Shown one piece after another: positions 27,284 through 35,202 of a stretch of DNA of 64,000 nucleotides. The stretch is from CBDANW01 sp965197825 (GTDB lineage Bacteria > Acidobacteriota > Vicinamibacteria > Marinacidobacterales > DATDRI01). The stretch's first letter is position 1, and each line of letters starts with the position of its first letter. The DNA lies in NCBI GenBank assembly GCA_965197825.1, contig CBDANW010000002.1, positions 558,001 through 622,000 on the forward strand, given 5' to 3'. The position numbers and the translations under genes were made by a program. Under the pieces are notes generated by a model. The model saw only the letters and a list, made by a program, of their open reading frames with translations. It was not told the DNA's origin and did not search any database.

Positions 27284-27900
27284 CTTCCCGAGCTCTTCCG
27301 CCAAAAATTCGTGAGCACTCGCAGACCGAGCTGTTGGCTCTTCTCTGGATGAAACTGGATGCCCACCACGCGGCCGTTGCCCCCTACCGAGCAGAAGGTC
27401 TGATCGTAGTCGGTCATGGCCTTGACCACATCCTCACCGACCGGCTTCACATAGTAGGAGTGCAGAAAATAGAAGTAGTCCCCCGTCGTAACTCCTTCGA
27501 GCAGCGGCATGCTACCCTGCAGGTCGAGCTGGTTCCAGCCGATGTGCGGCACCGGACGCGCGGTAGAAAAACGGCGGACCTCGCCGGGTAGCAACCCCAG
27601 CCCCGAGACGCCGGGTGCCTCTTCGCTCCGCTCGAAGAACATCTGGAAACCGACGCAGATGCCAAGCAGATGGGCTCCCTCGTCCACCGCATCCCGCAAG
27701 GGTTGCTCCAGCCCCCGCGCGCGCAAATTGCTCATCGCTTCGCCAAAATGCCCCACTCCCGGCAGAACTAGCTGCTTCGATCGGCGGATCTCTTCCACGT
27801 CGGCCGACAGCTTGCTGGGCGCACCGATGCGCTCGAAAGCTCGCGCAATGCTACCCAGGTTCCCGACACCGTAGTCGACGACGATCAGGTTCTCCGACAT
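27280..27900 (-). CDS. hisH: Imidazole glycerol phosphate synthase, glutaminase subunit
   Basis: This class I glutamine amidotransferase feeds ammonia to HisF. The nucleophile elbow is GICVGFQMFF and the His/Glu pair is GIQFHPEKSQ. The 206 residues fit the family. It begins one base after the hisB stop and overlaps hisA by four. Confidence 0.95.
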   Translation of the reverse strand: MSENLIVVDYGVGNLGSIARAFERIGAPSKLSADVEEIRRSKQLVLPGVGHFGEAMSNLRARGLEQPLRDAVDEGAHLLGICVGFQMFFERSEEAPGVSGLGLLPGEVRRFSTARPVPHIGWNQLDLQGSMPLLEGVTTGDYFYFLHSYYVKPVGEDVVKAMTDYDQTFCSVGGNGRVVGIQFHPEKSQQLGLRVLTNFWRKSSGR

Positions 27901-27901
27901 C

Positions 27902-28516
27902 TCAGTCCTTCAATGTGCCCTTGGTAGAAGGAACGCTGCTGCTTCCGGTAAGGCGCGTCGCCTGGCGCAACGAGCGCGCAAATGCCTTGAACACGGTCTC
28001 GATGATGTGGTGGTTGTTGTCTCCGTGCAGGGTCTCCACGTGCAGCGTCACTTTGGAGCGATCGGACAAAGCGCGAAAGAAGTCCTGAAAGAGCTCGGTT
28101 GGGACGTCTCCCACCCGCTCGGCCGTGAAGCGCACGCGCCAATCGAGATAAGGACGGCCCGAGAGATCCACGACCACGCGGGACAGCGCTTCGTCCAGCG
28201 GCACATAGGCCAATCCGAAGCGGTTGACCCCTGCCTTGTCGCCGAGCGCCTGTTCCAGGCAATCGCCCAGAACCAGCCCCACGTCTTCGATCGTGTGATG
28301 GAAGTCCACGTGCAGATCTCCCTGGGCGCGAACCGACAGATCGAGCCCGCCGTGATGCGTGAGGAGCTCCAGCATGTGATCCAGGAACCCGATCCCGGTT
28401 GCGATCTCGGCCTTGCCGCTGCTGTCGAGCGTCAGCTGTACCTCCACCGTCGTTTCCTTCGTGGAGCGCCGGCTCTCGGCGGCTCGCTTTCCCTTGGTCA
28501 ACGAATCAGCCTTCAT
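27902..28516 (-). CDS. hisB: Imidazoleglycerol-phosphate dehydratase
   Basis: This Mn-dependent dehydratase carries the metal-binding motifs GFLDHMLELLTHHGG, FHHTIEDVGL and GDNNHHIIE. The 204 residues contain only the dehydratase domain; the N-terminal histidinol phosphatase found in enterobacterial HisB is absent. I use the ATG at 28514-28516, which overlaps the hisC stop; the longer frame to 28819 is antisense-like overlap with hisC. Confidence 0.95.
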   Translation of the reverse strand: MKADSLTKGKRAAESRRSTKETTVEVQLTLDSSGKAEIATGIGFLDHMLELLTHHGGLDLSVRAQGDLHVDFHHTIEDVGLVLGDCLEQALGDKAGVNRFGLAYVPLDEALSRVVVDLSGRPYLDWRVRFTAERVGDVPTELFQDFFRALSDRSKVTLHVETLHGDNNHHIIETVFKAFARSLRQATRLTGSSSVPSTKGTLKD

Positions 28517-29610
28517 GACAGTTCCTCCAATGTCTCGCGAAGTGCACTGACGAAACGTTCGTTCTCGGCGGCCGTACCCACCGTTACCCGCAGGCACCCG
28601 TTCAGTCCGGGATAGGCGCTTACATCCCGCACCAGAACGCTTCTGGTCAAGAGCCCCTCGAAAATCGGCCCAGAGCCAGCATCCGAGTGGAACAAAATGA
28701 AGTTCGCTTTGGACGGATACGGACGGATCCCCGGCAATGCGCTCAGTTTCTCGAAAAGCGCGTCTCGTTCCCCCACGATTCTTTCGGCCTGGGCGCGAAC
28801 CAGGTCGTAGTGTTTGCACACCACCAGGGCCGCGGCGCGCGAAAAGCTATTGAGCGAGAAGGGCAGCTGCGCTTTCGCGAGCTCGCTCGCGATCTCTGGA
28901 TGCGCGAGCATGTACCCGATCCGGAGAGCGGCAAGCCCCATCGCCTTGGAGAACGTGCGACAGATGACGAGCTGAGGGAAACGAGGTAAGAGCTCCCGCG
29001 ATGCCGAGCCGCCGAACTCGAAATAGGCCTCGTCTACCAGCAGCATTCCGGAGCAGCGTTCGGCGATGCGCTCGACGTCTTTCGTGCCCAGGGTCGAGCC
29101 AGTGGGATTGTTGGGCGTGCAGAGAAAGACCAGCGATGGCTGCTCCCGTTCCATGGTCTCGAGGAACTTGTCGACGTCATAGGTGAGATCCTCGCGGAGC
29201 GGCACCTCGACGAGCTTGGCGCCGAGGACGCGAGCCACTAGGGCGTAGACCGCAAACGACGGGGACGGAAGGACAACCTTTCTGCCAGTCTCCAAGGTCG
29301 AGAGAGCAACCATCTGTAGGAGCTCGTTGGAACCGTTTCCCACCAGCACGCCCTCGGCCGGCCAATCGTTCAGCGCCGCCAAGGCTTCTCTGAGCTCGAC
29401 AGCCTGAGTGGGCGGGTATCGGTTGACCGAGAACTGCGATAGTGCGTCCTCGATAGCGCGGCGTATGGGCTCGGGTGGCTCGGCGGTGTTCTCGTTCTGA
29501 TCCAGCTTGATCGAGGCCGATCGTGCTTTCAGGCTGTAGGCGGTCATCGCGCGCACTTCGGGCCGCAGTCTGGCCAAGATCGCCTCTTTCGTGTCCTTCA
29601 TGTCTTTCAT
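28513..29610 (-). CDS. hisC: Histidinol-phosphate aminotransferase
   Basis: This is a PLP enzyme converting imidazole acetol phosphate to histidinol phosphate. KLDQNENTAEPP near the start, CTPNNPTGS, LLVDEAYFEF and the PLP-lysine region CRTFSKAMGLAALRIGY are present. The 365 residues are normal. Its ATG at 29608-29610 overlaps the hisD stop; a second ATG three codons on is equally possible. Confidence 0.94.
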   Translation of the reverse strand: MKDMKDTKEAILARLRPEVRAMTAYSLKARSASIKLDQNENTAEPPEPIRRAIEDALSQFSVNRYPPTQAVELREALAALNDWPAEGVLVGNGSNELLQMVALSTLETGRKVVLPSPSFAVYALVARVLGAKLVEVPLREDLTYDVDKFLETMEREQPSLVFLCTPNNPTGSTLGTKDVERIAERCSGMLLVDEAYFEFGGSASRELLPRFPQLVICRTFSKAMGLAALRIGYMLAHPEIASELAKAQLPFSLNSFSRAAALVVCKHYDLVRAQAERIVGERDALFEKLSALPGIRPYPSKANFILFHSDAGSGPIFEGLLTRSVLVRDVSAYPGLNGCLRVTVGTAAENERFVSALRETLEELS

Positions 29611-30911
29611 GGCTTTCCTGAATGGGCGAACCTCACCGCGACCGATCGGGCGTGCGCTTCGAAGCCTTCCGTTCGCGCAAAGGTCTCGATGTCTTGGCGG
29701 TCGCGCATCAACCTCTCTCGACTGTAACGAACGAGACTGGATCTCTTGACGAAGTCATAGACTCCCAGCGGAGACGCGAAACGGGCCGTTCCTCCCGTGG
29801 GAAGGACGTGGTTGGGCCCCGCATAGAAGTCTCCGATGGGAACCGGAGAGCTGGGCCCAACGAAGATGGCGCCCGCGTTTCGGACTTTTTGGGCCAGCTC
29901 GTCGGCGTTCTCCATCAAAATCTCCAGGTGCTCGGGGGCAATCTTGTCCACCACGGAAACCGCGACATCCACGTCCGGGACCACGACGGCCGCTCCATGT
30001 TTTTCCAACACCTCCCGGACCGCCGGCGCGCGCGGCAGATCCGCGAGTTGTCTTTCGATCTCTTCTTGCACGGCGCTCACCAGATCTCCTGACGTGCTCA
30101 CGAGGATGGCGCGCTCGTCTCCCGAACCATGTTCGGCCTGGGAGAGCAAGTCGGCCGCCACGTAAACGGGGTCGGTCGTCGCGTCGGCCAGCACCACGAT
30201 CTCGCTCGGTCCGGCGAGCGAGTCGATTCCCACCGTCCCGTAGAGCAGCTTCTTGGCGGTCGTGACGTAGGCGTTGCCAGGGCCCACGATCTTGTCGACC
30301 CGAGGGACGGTCGCCGTGCCGTAAACCATGGCCGCAACCGCTTGCGCCCCGCCGATCCGATACACCTCTTGAACGCCGAGTTGATCGAACGCACAAGCCA
30401 ACGCCGGAGCCTTCTCAATGGTCCCGGGCGGCGTGCACGCGACCAGCCGGCGCACGCCGGCAATCTGAGCCGGGATGACGTCCATCAAGACCGTCGAAGG
30501 ATAGACCGCCTGGCCTCCGGGAACGTAGACGCCAACGGTGTCGAGAGGCGTGATCTTTTGCCCCAGTAGACTGCCGTCCTCGAGCTCGAAGCTCCAACTC
30601 GTCTCTTTCTGTCGCTCGTGAAAGCGCCGGATGTTGGCCGCCGCGTTTCTTAGCACCGACCTCACCGCGTCCGGTGTCTGGCCCGCTTCCCGGGTGATCG
30701 TCTCGGCGCTCACCCGGAGATCTTTCGGCTCCAGCTCGACTCCATCGAGCTCCGCGGTGAGCGCCACCAAAGCGCGATCGCCTTCCGATCGGACCCGCGC
30801 GAGAATGGCATCCACCCGCTTCGGGACTTCGCCGGTTCGATCGCCCGCACCAGAGAGCTCGTCTCCCCGCTCGGCAAGGAACGCCTCTCGGCTCTCGAAA
30901 ACACGCATCAC
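29607..30911 (-). CDS. hisD: Histidinol dehydrogenase
   Basis: This zinc enzyme oxidises histidinol to histidine in two NAD-linked steps. Recognisable segments are VGVYVPGGQAVYPSTVLM, the zinc-ligand region with SQAEHGSGDERA, IAPEHLEIL, and the GPNHVLPTGGTARF segment near the C-terminus. The 434 residues are standard. It overlaps hisG and hisC by four bases each. Confidence 0.95.
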   Translation of the reverse strand: MMRVFESREAFLAERGDELSGAGDRTGEVPKRVDAILARVRSEGDRALVALTAELDGVELEPKDLRVSAETITREAGQTPDAVRSVLRNAAANIRRFHERQKETSWSFELEDGSLLGQKITPLDTVGVYVPGGQAVYPSTVLMDVIPAQIAGVRRLVACTPPGTIEKAPALACAFDQLGVQEVYRIGGAQAVAAMVYGTATVPRVDKIVGPGNAYVTTAKKLLYGTVGIDSLAGPSEIVVLADATTDPVYVAADLLSQAEHGSGDERAILVSTSGDLVSAVQEEIERQLADLPRAPAVREVLEKHGAAVVVPDVDVAVSVVDKIAPEHLEILMENADELAQKVRNAGAIFVGPSSPVPIGDFYAGPNHVLPTGGTARFASPLGVYDFVKRSSLVRYSRERLMRDRQDIETFARTEGFEAHARSVAVRFAHSGKP

Positions 30912-31546
30912 CGTGCCACCTCTTTCGCTAGCGACGCGACGAACTCGCTCACTAACTTGCCCTTCAACCGAAAGCTGGCGCGGTTGACGATCAGACGGGC
31001 GGTGCTTTGAAAAAGCACCTCATCCACCACCAGCCCATTTGCCGCCAGCGTCTTGCCGGTCTGAACCAGGTCGACGATGCAGTCAGCCAACCCCAGCACG
31101 GGTGCGAGCTCCACCGAACCCGATAGCAGGATCACTTCCACCGGGATGCCGTGTCCATGGAAGTGTCGGAACGTCACTTCCGGGTACTTCGTCGCCACAC
31201 GGACGATGGGGAGGTCGCGGTAAGCGCCCTTCGGCTGTTCCTTCTTCCGCGCCACAACCATTTCGCAGCGACCAATGCCGAGATCGAGCGGCTGGTAGAC
31301 GTCGGGATTGGCCTCCGTCAAGACGTCGTTCCCCACGATGCCGGCGTCGACCACTCCGTGCTCAACGTACGTTGGTACGTCGCGGTCTTTGACCAGCACC
31401 GATGATTGGTGGGTGCCATTCGTAATGTGCAGCTTTCTCGCCTGCTTGACGTCTTCGGGGAGAGTGAATCCCGAACGCATGAGAAGCTCGACCGTTTCGC
31501 TGAAAATCCTTCCGGTCGGCAAGGCGAGGGTGATGGTGTCGCTCAA
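30908..31546 (-). CDS. hisG: ATP phosphoribosyltransferase, short form
   Basis: This is the first enzyme of histidine synthesis. Only the catalytic part is present (212 residues, from ITLALPTGRIF to the C-terminal LAKEVAR), with GIVGNDVLTE and DCIVDLVQTGKTL. Short HisG lacks the regulatory domain and needs HisZ, which is encoded directly upstream. The start is TTG at 31544-31546, overlapping the hisZ stop in TTGA; longer starts would run into hisZ. Confidence 0.93.
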   Translation of the reverse strand: MSDTITLALPTGRIFSETVELLMRSGFTLPEDVKQARKLHITNGTHQSSVLVKDRDVPTYVEHGVVDAGIVGNDVLTEANPDVYQPLDLGIGRCEMVVARKKEQPKGAYRDLPIVRVATKYPEVTFRHFHGHGIPVEVILLSGSVELAPVLGLADCIVDLVQTGKTLAANGLVVDEVLFQSTARLIVNRASFRLKGKLVSEFVASLAKEVAR

Positions 31547-32637
31547 CGTATCCTCACTTTCACGCCTTGTTGCCTGAGCCTCAGGGCTTCCGCGAGTGCC
31601 CGTGACCGGTCCTTTTCCAACGCGATGGTCTTGACCGGCGACTCCTTCGAGACACCCACTTTCTTGTCTTCCGATCCTCGCGCCAAGCGATCGAGAGAAA
31701 GAGAGAAGCCGACCGCGGGCCACGGTACGCCGAACCTGCCAAGAAGCGAGTCGTAGCGACCACCCCCGCCCAACTCCAGACCGGTACCGGGTGCGTAGAT
31801 TTCGAAAACCATCCCGGTGTAGTAGTCGAAGCCCCTCACCTCACCCAGATCCAACTGCACGCGGTCACCGAGTCCCAGTGTTTCGAGCTCACTCGAAATA
31901 GCCGTGAGTCTCGCAACCGCGGCTCGGCTATCCGGGTGCTTCGCGATCGCACCCGCCCGCTCCAGGACTTCCGCTCCGCCGAACAGGCGTAACGCTTCCA
32001 TTACGGCCGGCACGGCCGGCGGTGCTTCCCTGCCCAGGATGTCCTTCACCCGATCCGCGTCCCGGCAGCGCATGGCTTCCAGTAATCCAGAACGCGCCTC
32101 GACGGCCACCGCGGACTCCTCGAGAATCCCATTCACGAAACCGATATGCCCGAGGGTGACGACCGCGTCGTTCGCGCCCACGCGATCCAAAGCCTCGAAG
32201 GCGACGAGCAGAACCTCCAGATCGGCCGTGAGCCCATCGCCGAAGTGCTCCAAACCGATTTGGAACAGCTCTTTTTGTTGCCCCGCCTTGGGGGGTTGGT
32301 ATCGCAGGACCTCACCACTATAGAAGAGGCGCAGGGGCAAGGAGCGATCCTGCATTCGGGACGCCACGACTTTCGCGACCAGCGCCGTGAAATCGGGCCG
32401 CAAGGCCAAAAGCTCTCCATCGCGGCCAATGAAGCGATAGATGTAATCGTTAAAGCTCGGTCCGCCGCCGCGAGCGAACACCTCGAAGTAATCGAACAGC
32501 GGGACGATAATCTCCTCGTAGGACCAGCCCGAGAACACGTCTCCCACGGCGCGCTCGACTTCCCTGCGCAAGCGGGCTTCCCGTCCATAGAAACATTGCA
32601 CTCCGGAGGGGATCTGAAGATTGGAACGTTGGCTCAT
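31543..32637 (-). CDS. hisZ: ATP phosphoribosyltransferase regulatory subunit
   Basis: This catalytically dead relative of histidyl-tRNA synthetase activates short HisG and relays feedback. Class II synthetase-like text is visible: PLFDYFEVFARGGG, LRPDFTALVAKV, EVLRYQPPKAG and DYYTGMVFEIY. I start at ATG 32635-32637, which overlaps the aroDE stop in ATGA and gives 364 residues. It forms a coupled pair with hisG. Confidence 0.93.
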   Translation of the reverse strand: MSQRSNLQIPSGVQCFYGREARLRREVERAVGDVFSGWSYEEIIVPLFDYFEVFARGGGPSFNDYIYRFIGRDGELLALRPDFTALVAKVVASRMQDRSLPLRLFYSGEVLRYQPPKAGQQKELFQIGLEHFGDGLTADLEVLLVAFEALDRVGANDAVVTLGHIGFVNGILEESAVAVEARSGLLEAMRCRDADRVKDILGREAPPAVPAVMEALRLFGGAEVLERAGAIAKHPDSRAAVARLTAISSELETLGLGDRVQLDLGEVRGFDYYTGMVFEIYAPGTGLELGGGGRYDSLLGRFGVPWPAVGFSLSLDRLARGSEDKKVGVSKESPVKTIALEKDRSRALAEALRLRQQGVKVRIR

Positions 32638-34166
32638 TGTGTGGACTTCCTTGAAATGCGCTCCATGGCGAAGACATCCTCCGACTTCTTGGCGCGCCGC
32701 GCGAGCTCCTGACGAGCGGCGGTCTCCATTTGCTCCGCGCCCACTTCTCTGCCGGTCCAGAGTTCCGCCTGGCAAACTGCCTGCGCCACGAGCATTTCCA
32801 AACCGGGAATCGCCATCGCGCCCCGTTCCCGCACCGCTTCGAGGAGCTCGGTCCGCTCGGGGTCGTAGACCATGTCCAGCACCGCCGCACCCGGGCGAAG
32901 CGATTCCAGTTCTTGTCCCTTTTCGAGCAAACCGCTCGAGAGCGGCGTGGCGTTTACCAGGATGTCCCAGGGTCGGCGACCGAGCTCCGTCAGGCTACCC
33001 GCTTCTCCGCCGGCCAGCTCAGCCACCGCGCGCGCCCGCTCGGGACTCCGCGCCAGCACGACGACCTTGGCGCCGGCCCTTCCCAAGCCCACGGCGGCGG
33101 CACGGGCGGCACCTCCCGCGCCCAGGATCACGGCCCGCTTGCCGGCAGGCTTCAAGCGACGGGAGAGAGGACGCACCACCCCTTCCGCATCCGTGTTGAA
33201 GCCCAGCCACCTCCCGTCACGGACGGCCACGGTGTTCACCGCGCCGATCTCCCGCGCGTTTCCGTCGATCTCTTCGAGATACGGAAGGATCGACTCCTTG
33301 AACGGCCTGGTCACCGAAAACCCGGTGACTCCGAGATCCTTTGCGGCCGTAACAAACGTCGGAAGCCCCTCTTCTTCGAATGGGAGGTAGATGGCGTTCA
33401 GTCCTTGCCGGCGGAAATAGTCGTTGTGCATCGCCGGCGAGAGACTGCCCCGCACCGGACGGCCGACGATGCCGTAGATCTCGGTCGACGCATCGATGGA
33501 TCGGAAACGGTAGCGGTCCAACAGCTCGTCGAGATCGAGCTGTCCCGGCCCCGTGGCCGGCATGTCTCGCGCCGCCGCATAGGTCATTGCCGCTCCGAGC
33601 CGTGAGGCAAGCACCCGCCCCGCGAGGCCAGCGGATCCCATCGTGATGGGCGCAAAAGCCAGGCCCCGCTCGCGCACCGCGCGGCCCGTGTCCCCCAGCT
33701 TGAGCACGTCGGCCAGAGAAGAGACACGCCCCGCCAACTTCACGACGTCGGCACCGCGGGTTGCCGCACGATCCACCAACCCTGGGAGGTCCTCGGGGAG
33801 GCTATCGAAAGCGTGATGGGAAAGAATGAGGCGCGAAGAGGTCTTGACACCCCGCAAGGTGTCGCTCATCGTATCGAGCTCGATATCGACGAAATCGAAC
33901 CCCAGCTCCAGGGCACGGCGTAGAATCTCCCGGCGCTCGGTCTCCGATCCGCTGAAGACGCCACCTTCGCGGGGAGAGCGACAAGTAAGGATGAGAGGAC
34001 TCGAGCCGGCGGTCCTGAGCTTTCCGAGGTCCAGATCGCGGATGGCGTCGGCCCGCAGCTCTATCAGGTCGGCGCCGCCGGTGGATTCCTCGACGGCGCG
34101 CAGCGTTTCCTCCATGGAACGCGCCATGACCGAGGCAACGACCCGAGTCACGTTCGTTTGTGCCAA
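32634..34166 (-). CDS. aroDE: Bifunctional 3-dehydroquinate dehydratase (type I) / shikimate dehydrogenase
   Basis: This fusion carries out steps 3 and 4 of the shikimate pathway. Residues 1-220 are the type I dehydratase barrel (DLIELRADAIRDLD, the Schiff-base Lys in VVKLAGRVSS). Residues 235-510 are shikimate dehydrogenase (GRPVRGSLSPAMHNDYF, GAGGAARAAAVGL, NATPLSSG). Such fusions are known in plants, Chlamydiae and some other bacteria. Translation probably starts at TTG 34164-34166, seven bases after GAGG in the terminator arm. A GTG at 34149-34151 fits the barrel start but has no ribosome binding site. It leads the 12-kb his/aro operon. Confidence 0.92.
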   Translation of the reverse strand: MAQTNVTRVVASVMARSMEETLRAVEESTGGADLIELRADAIRDLDLGKLRTAGSSPLILTCRSPREGGVFSGSETERREILRRALELGFDFVDIELDTMSDTLRGVKTSSRLILSHHAFDSLPEDLPGLVDRAATRGADVVKLAGRVSSLADVLKLGDTGRAVRERGLAFAPITMGSAGLAGRVLASRLGAAMTYAAARDMPATGPGQLDLDELLDRYRFRSIDASTEIYGIVGRPVRGSLSPAMHNDYFRRQGLNAIYLPFEEEGLPTFVTAAKDLGVTGFSVTRPFKESILPYLEEIDGNAREIGAVNTVAVRDGRWLGFNTDAEGVVRPLSRRLKPAGKRAVILGAGGAARAAAVGLGRAGAKVVVLARSPERARAVAELAGGEAGSLTELGRRPWDILVNATPLSSGLLEKGQELESLRPGAAVLDMVYDPERTELLEAVRERGAMAIPGLEMLVAQAVCQAELWTGREVGAEQMETAARQELARRAKKSEDVFAMERISRKSTQ

Positions 34167-34196
34167 AAAAAAACCTCTTCAGGAAGCCTGAAGAGG
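34165..34196 (-). terminator. Intrinsic terminator in the aroDE-his operon leader
   Basis: On the minus strand a perfect 10-bp stem CCTCTTCAGG/CCTGAAGAGG with loop CTT is followed by nine T (A run 34165-34173). The T run runs into the TTG start of aroDE. The GAGG that ends the 3' arm is the best ribosome binding site for that start. The hairpin could therefore stop transcription and also hide the ribosome binding site. Confidence 0.88.
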
Positions 34197-34450
34197 AAAG
34201 ACCTGTGAGCATCTTCCCTCTACCAGGCCCCCTTTTTGTGGCGCCGACAGCCCGTCGGCAGGGTGCCCAGTTAGGCCCAGTAATGGTGCCTATGAAAGGT
34301 CAGATGCGCGTAAAAGCTCATAGGGCAGGCGTAGCCCGCAAAACAGGAGGGCGCTTCCGTGCGCGCCCGCCATCCTAGATCCGTTTTGCAGTCCATACGC
34401 TTTCCCTACAGGGTGAAACGCTAACATCCCTTTCTTTCGCATGTCAAGTG
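34197..34450 (-). promoter_or_regulatory. Structured 5' leader of the his/aro superoperon (candidate attenuator or riboregulator)
   Basis: On the minus strand a TTGACA at about 34441-34446 could start a 250-nt leader. It has a long hairpin GCAAAAC...GTTTTGC enclosing AGGA/TCCT and GGGCGC/GCGCCC (about 34335-34390). Further hairpins follow: CCTATGA...TCATAGG (about 34288-34325), then CCGAC-GGGCT-GTCGG near 34242-34256, and the terminator. A short frame starts at the ATG in GGGATGTTAG (about 34425) and stops at TAG inside the second hairpin. It has no run of His, Phe, Tyr or Trp codons, so a classic leader peptide is not evident. The RNA family is not recognised. Confidence 0.55.
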
Positions 34451-34517
34451 ACATCCCTCCCAGGAGACCCACATCTTTTCTTGAATCGCTACCGACCGGG
34501 TGCTATAAGAAAAATCG

Positions 34518-35027
34518 ATGCGCGCCCAGAACATGAAACGGACCTTGCGATCCGTCGTCTTCTTCGAGTCTCTGAGCGAGCCCCAGATCCAACAGCTAGT
34601 GGAAATGGCCGAGAGCCGATTGGTCGAAAAGGGCGGCGTTCTCTTCTCCGAGGGGCGCGTCGAGATCTCGAGGGACGGCCCGCATTTCGGTCGTCAGACG
34701 TTCGCGGTCCTGGGGCCCGGCGAGCACTTTGGGGCTTTGTCTCTCTTCTATTCCGAGGCCCACTTCGCGACCGCCACCACCGTCGAACCGACGCGAGTCT
34801 GGGTCATTCGGCACGAAGACTTTCAGGCTCGGCTACGGAAGAACCCCAAGCTCGCCCTTGCGATCCTCAAGGGAATGTCGTCCGGGATTCGCGCCGCGCA
34901 GGGCGAGATTCGAAGATTGACGACTCGGTTCGACCGCCGGTCGCGGCCCCTGATCGAGCTGCCCGCCAAGTCACGCAACATCCCCCCCGTTGGGCCCCCG
35001 TCAGGTCCTGCGACTCCCGCCGGCTGA
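34518..35027 (+). CDS. Cyclic-nucleotide-binding-domain protein with an internal deletion
   Basis: The 169 residues resemble the CAP-type cNMP-binding fold: FFESLSEPQIQQLVEMAE, then GGVLFSEG, VEISRDG, GPGEHFGALSLFYSEAHFATATT and a C-terminal helix. Between FSEG and RVEISRDG, family members have about a dozen residues (the '..D.FYVILEG' strand) that are missing here. The likely cause is an in-frame deletion between similar GAGGG stretches. The phosphate-binding cassette region (GALSLF..) remains, lacking the usual Arg-Ala pair. No DNA-binding domain follows. Function uncertain. Confidence 0.65.
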   Translation: MRAQNMKRTLRSVVFFESLSEPQIQQLVEMAESRLVEKGGVLFSEGRVEISRDGPHFGRQTFAVLGPGEHFGALSLFYSEAHFATATTVEPTRVWVIRHEDFQARLRKNPKLALAILKGMSSGIRAAQGEIRRLTTRFDRRSRPLIELPAKSRNIPPVGPPSGPATPAG

Positions 35028-35202
35028 AGGCGACCCGCGTTCGAAAGCCTTGAGCAGTCGACATTTAAAGCACAAACACCCCCGAACGGCACGTTGACCG
35101 CATCCAGCCTTTGAACTATGATTAAAGGTGGGTGACGAACGTGTGGGTGGTGCCCCCAAGCGTACCCCATTCCCGTCACCGTAAGCTTCAGAGGATCCAC
35201 AC

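Noticed and set aside
27902..28819. Long form of HisB starting at 28819
   Set aside because: The extra 100 codons overlap hisC and do not resemble the histidinol phosphatase domain. The ATG overlapping the hisC stop gives the normal length.
34197..34450. Leader RNA as 6S RNA, RNase P RNA, tmRNA or a cobalamin/T-box riboswitch
   Set aside because: No long closing stem, no RNase P or tmRNA conserved blocks, no B12 box and no T-box sequence were found. Only independent hairpins and a terminator are visible.
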